Shown piece by piece: positions 61,757-64,000 of a DNA stretch of 64,000 bases. The translations under genes were made by a program, and so were the position numbers. The notes beneath the pieces are model-generated. The model was given only the letters and a program-made list of their open reading frames with translations. It was not told the DNA's origin and made no database searches. The first letter of the stretch is position 1, and every line of letters starts with the position of its first letter. Location: contig NC_079376.1 of NCBI RefSeq assembly GCF_021018895.1, positions 10,469,001 through 10,533,000 on the forward strand, written 5' to 3'. The stretch is from Seriola aureovittata (lineage: Eukaryota; Chordata; Actinopteri; Carangiformes; Carangidae).

Positions 61757-64000
61757 TGTCTGCGCACTGGTGCGTGTGTGTTTGTCCTTGTGCTTGCATA
61801 TACTGTATGTGTGCATGCATGCCTGTTTATAAACATACTTGTGCATGTGCAACTGCGGGCATGTTTGTCTGTAGCTGCATACTTGTGTTTGCCTGTGTAG
61901 AAGAGCGACAAAATCAGAAATGTTGCTGACCTTTCCTTCTTTTTTTTTTTTTCTTTTTTTTGTGCCGACAATTTTTACTATGCTAGTTAATGACACGCAA
62001 AGAATAAGCCTGGAAGCTACAAACGTCCCTGTCTCCAAGCTAACCCGATCAGCTACGCATGTTAGCAACAATCAGGCAACCTTCCAGCCGCTGGACTCAG
62101 GGGACCCCAGCACACTTCAGTCTCTCTCTCTCTCTCTCTCTCCACTTTTTTTTTTCTCCACCTCCTCTCTGCAGCCTGCTCATCAGAGCGCTCAGAACAG
62201 CTCACTAAAACATTATATCATAAGACACTCCAGTTTCACTCTCGCCACTCCATAAAAGTCAGGTAATTCATACTTCATTTATATACCTTCCCATTAATAA
62301 AGCTGATGAACTTTTACTCCTTAAATCTAATGGGCCATTTTGCCGTGACTGCCAGCTCTTGCCGTTTTCTCTGTGTCTCTCCGTCTGCCTCTCCTCTTCC
62401 CTCTATTCTACCGGTGCTTTGGAGGAAGCTAATCCACACTCGCCCAGCCACTGCTCACGTACAGCGTTTTATGGGTGAAGAGAGAAAAAGAAGGATTTGG
62501 AGATTTTTGAGGCTTTTGACTGACCTCTGCCACCGACATGCAGTGACATGTACCGTATGGCGGAATTGTTGCAGCTTTTGGTGGTTCTCTCTCCCTCTCT
62601 CTCTCTTTCTGTCTTTCGCTGTTTCCCTCTACCTCTCTCTATCTGGGTGCAACGCAAGGTCATTGACCTCCGGGCCTAAAGCAAGGCATGATGGCTCCCC
62701 GGCTCGGAGGCTGTTGACAAGCATCTGTGTTCTTTTCAACAACTCGTTGAACCACCCCCCCACCCCTTCCCTTCTCAGGAATGTAACACAACCGCTCACT
62801 GAGGTAACCCAAGCCCCTCCCCTCTCCCATCCTTCATTTACAGAAAGAGAAAGAGACAGAGAGAAAGAGAGCGAGAGCAAGACCAACTGGGGGTGTTAGA
62901 CAGCTGTCCCCCGTCTCCCCATCTAACTCTTGCTCCCTCTCCATTTCTCTTCCGCTCTTTTTTTTATATTTGCTTCTAGCCCACTGCCTTCGGAATAATT
63001 AATGATGCAATTGAGCCGAGGAGAGGACTCTGACCAGCAGGGGCCGTTCCTGAATGCCTGGGTAGCCGTTTTATTGAGGACAGGAAAATAGAAAGAGAGA
63101 AAGACACGGAGAGACAGATAGGCAGAGGGAGAGAAAGAAATAAAACAGTCAGAGAGTGAGAGAAAGATTGTTAAGAGTCTGTTCTCCAAGACGCCTTAAC
63201 CCAGTCTTCCTCTGTGTTTTCGTCCCCTCCAGTCTAATCCTCCATCCCCATCCCCCTCTCCTCTCCTCCATCCTGATGGCGGGATTGGGGGGCCTGACCT
63301 GTCTGGTGATTGATGGTAATGTCTCAGGAAGTCATTTTCCCTGACAGCACCCCGCCGCCTTTCACCAAGCCTGGTGCAGAGGTGAGCCCATCACATGGAC
63401 GCTTTTAACTCTTTGCTCACTCGCTGCCCAGGTCTCGCCGACCCATCTATCTCGCGCACCCTCATCCCCACGCCACCTTCTCATTCCACACAGCAGAGCA
63501 CCCTACTTTTTTCTAACACTATGGCAGAAGTGAGAAAGCTGACCACACCGCAGAACAATTCTGTCAGAAAAAGCTAAATTAAAAAGTTTGCAGAGCGGTA
63601 TCTTGCCGAAAAAAAAAAAAAAAAAAGGAAAACACAGGCCATCTTGAAGTGGATCTGCCAAGTGGCCCCTAATTCAGGTTGCTGGGGATGGATCCCCACG
63701 ACTCCATTACTGTCAGCGCTTACCACCTCCATTATGGCAATTAGGACGTGGTTCCAACACTAGGAATGCTTTGCTATGCTGTGGAATTGCTAACATCTGC
63801 CGTGTCTCCGCTCCATGTGTCAGAGTAGAGTTGTCTTTTCTTAAACACACATCTTTTTTACAGTCCCACTCTCTCCTCTCTTTTTTTTTCTTCCTCCTGT
63901 TTCTTTAACACTGCTCTCAACATTTATTTTCTTAATTCGACTCAAACTGTGCCTTAAAGAGATCCCTCTCTGTTTGAGTCCAAATAACCTAAAATGATCC

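Overview
The window looks like vertebrate nuclear DNA, most likely from a ray-finned (teleost) fish. Exons are short and split by long introns with GT/AG junctions, and CA, GA and CT microsatellites are everywhere. The only gene I can identify securely is meis2, a TALE-homeobox transcription factor and HOX/PBX cofactor. It lies on the minus strand, and only its 3' half is present. The clade is an inference from protein divergence and repeat style, and I cannot tell meis2a from meis2b.

Layout, left to right. 1-1852: unassigned flank with a perfect PBX-MEIS composite motif at 117-126. 1853-17402: a tandem array of about 15.5 kb, built on a roughly 36-bp A-rich unit with higher-order repeats and no gene. 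17403-26870: gene-free DNA 3' of meis2, holding microsatellites and several blocks that read like conserved non-coding enhancers. About 26870-28439: probable meis2 3' UTR. 28440-52478: five meis2 coding exons on the minus strand. 52479-64000: the next intron of meis2, which runs off the right edge. The exons for the N-terminus, the MEIS/PREP (PBX-binding) domain and homeodomain helix 1 must lie beyond 64000.

In transcript order the coding exons are 52478-52402 (77 nt, homeodomain PYP loop, helix 2 and start of helix 3), 34634-34576 (59 nt, WFINAR recognition helix), 32698-32609 (90 nt, or 111 nt from a second acceptor at 32719), 32084-32026 (alternative last exon) and 28753-28440 (distal last exon). 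All splice phases agree. The two acceptors and the two last exons predict four C-terminal forms: with or without a seven-residue GFLLDPS insert, ending in either QWHYM or NIHAQ. This matches the isoform design known for mammalian MEIS2.

The most unusual structure is the satellite array beside meis2. Its commonest words, GTCATAAAA and GTAATAAAA, both fit the CDX/posterior-HOX consensus GYMATAAAA, so it may be a large cluster of homeodomain-like sites next to a HOX-cofactor gene. That is a hypothesis from sequence alone. No tRNA, rRNA, CRISPR array or complete mobile element was recognised.
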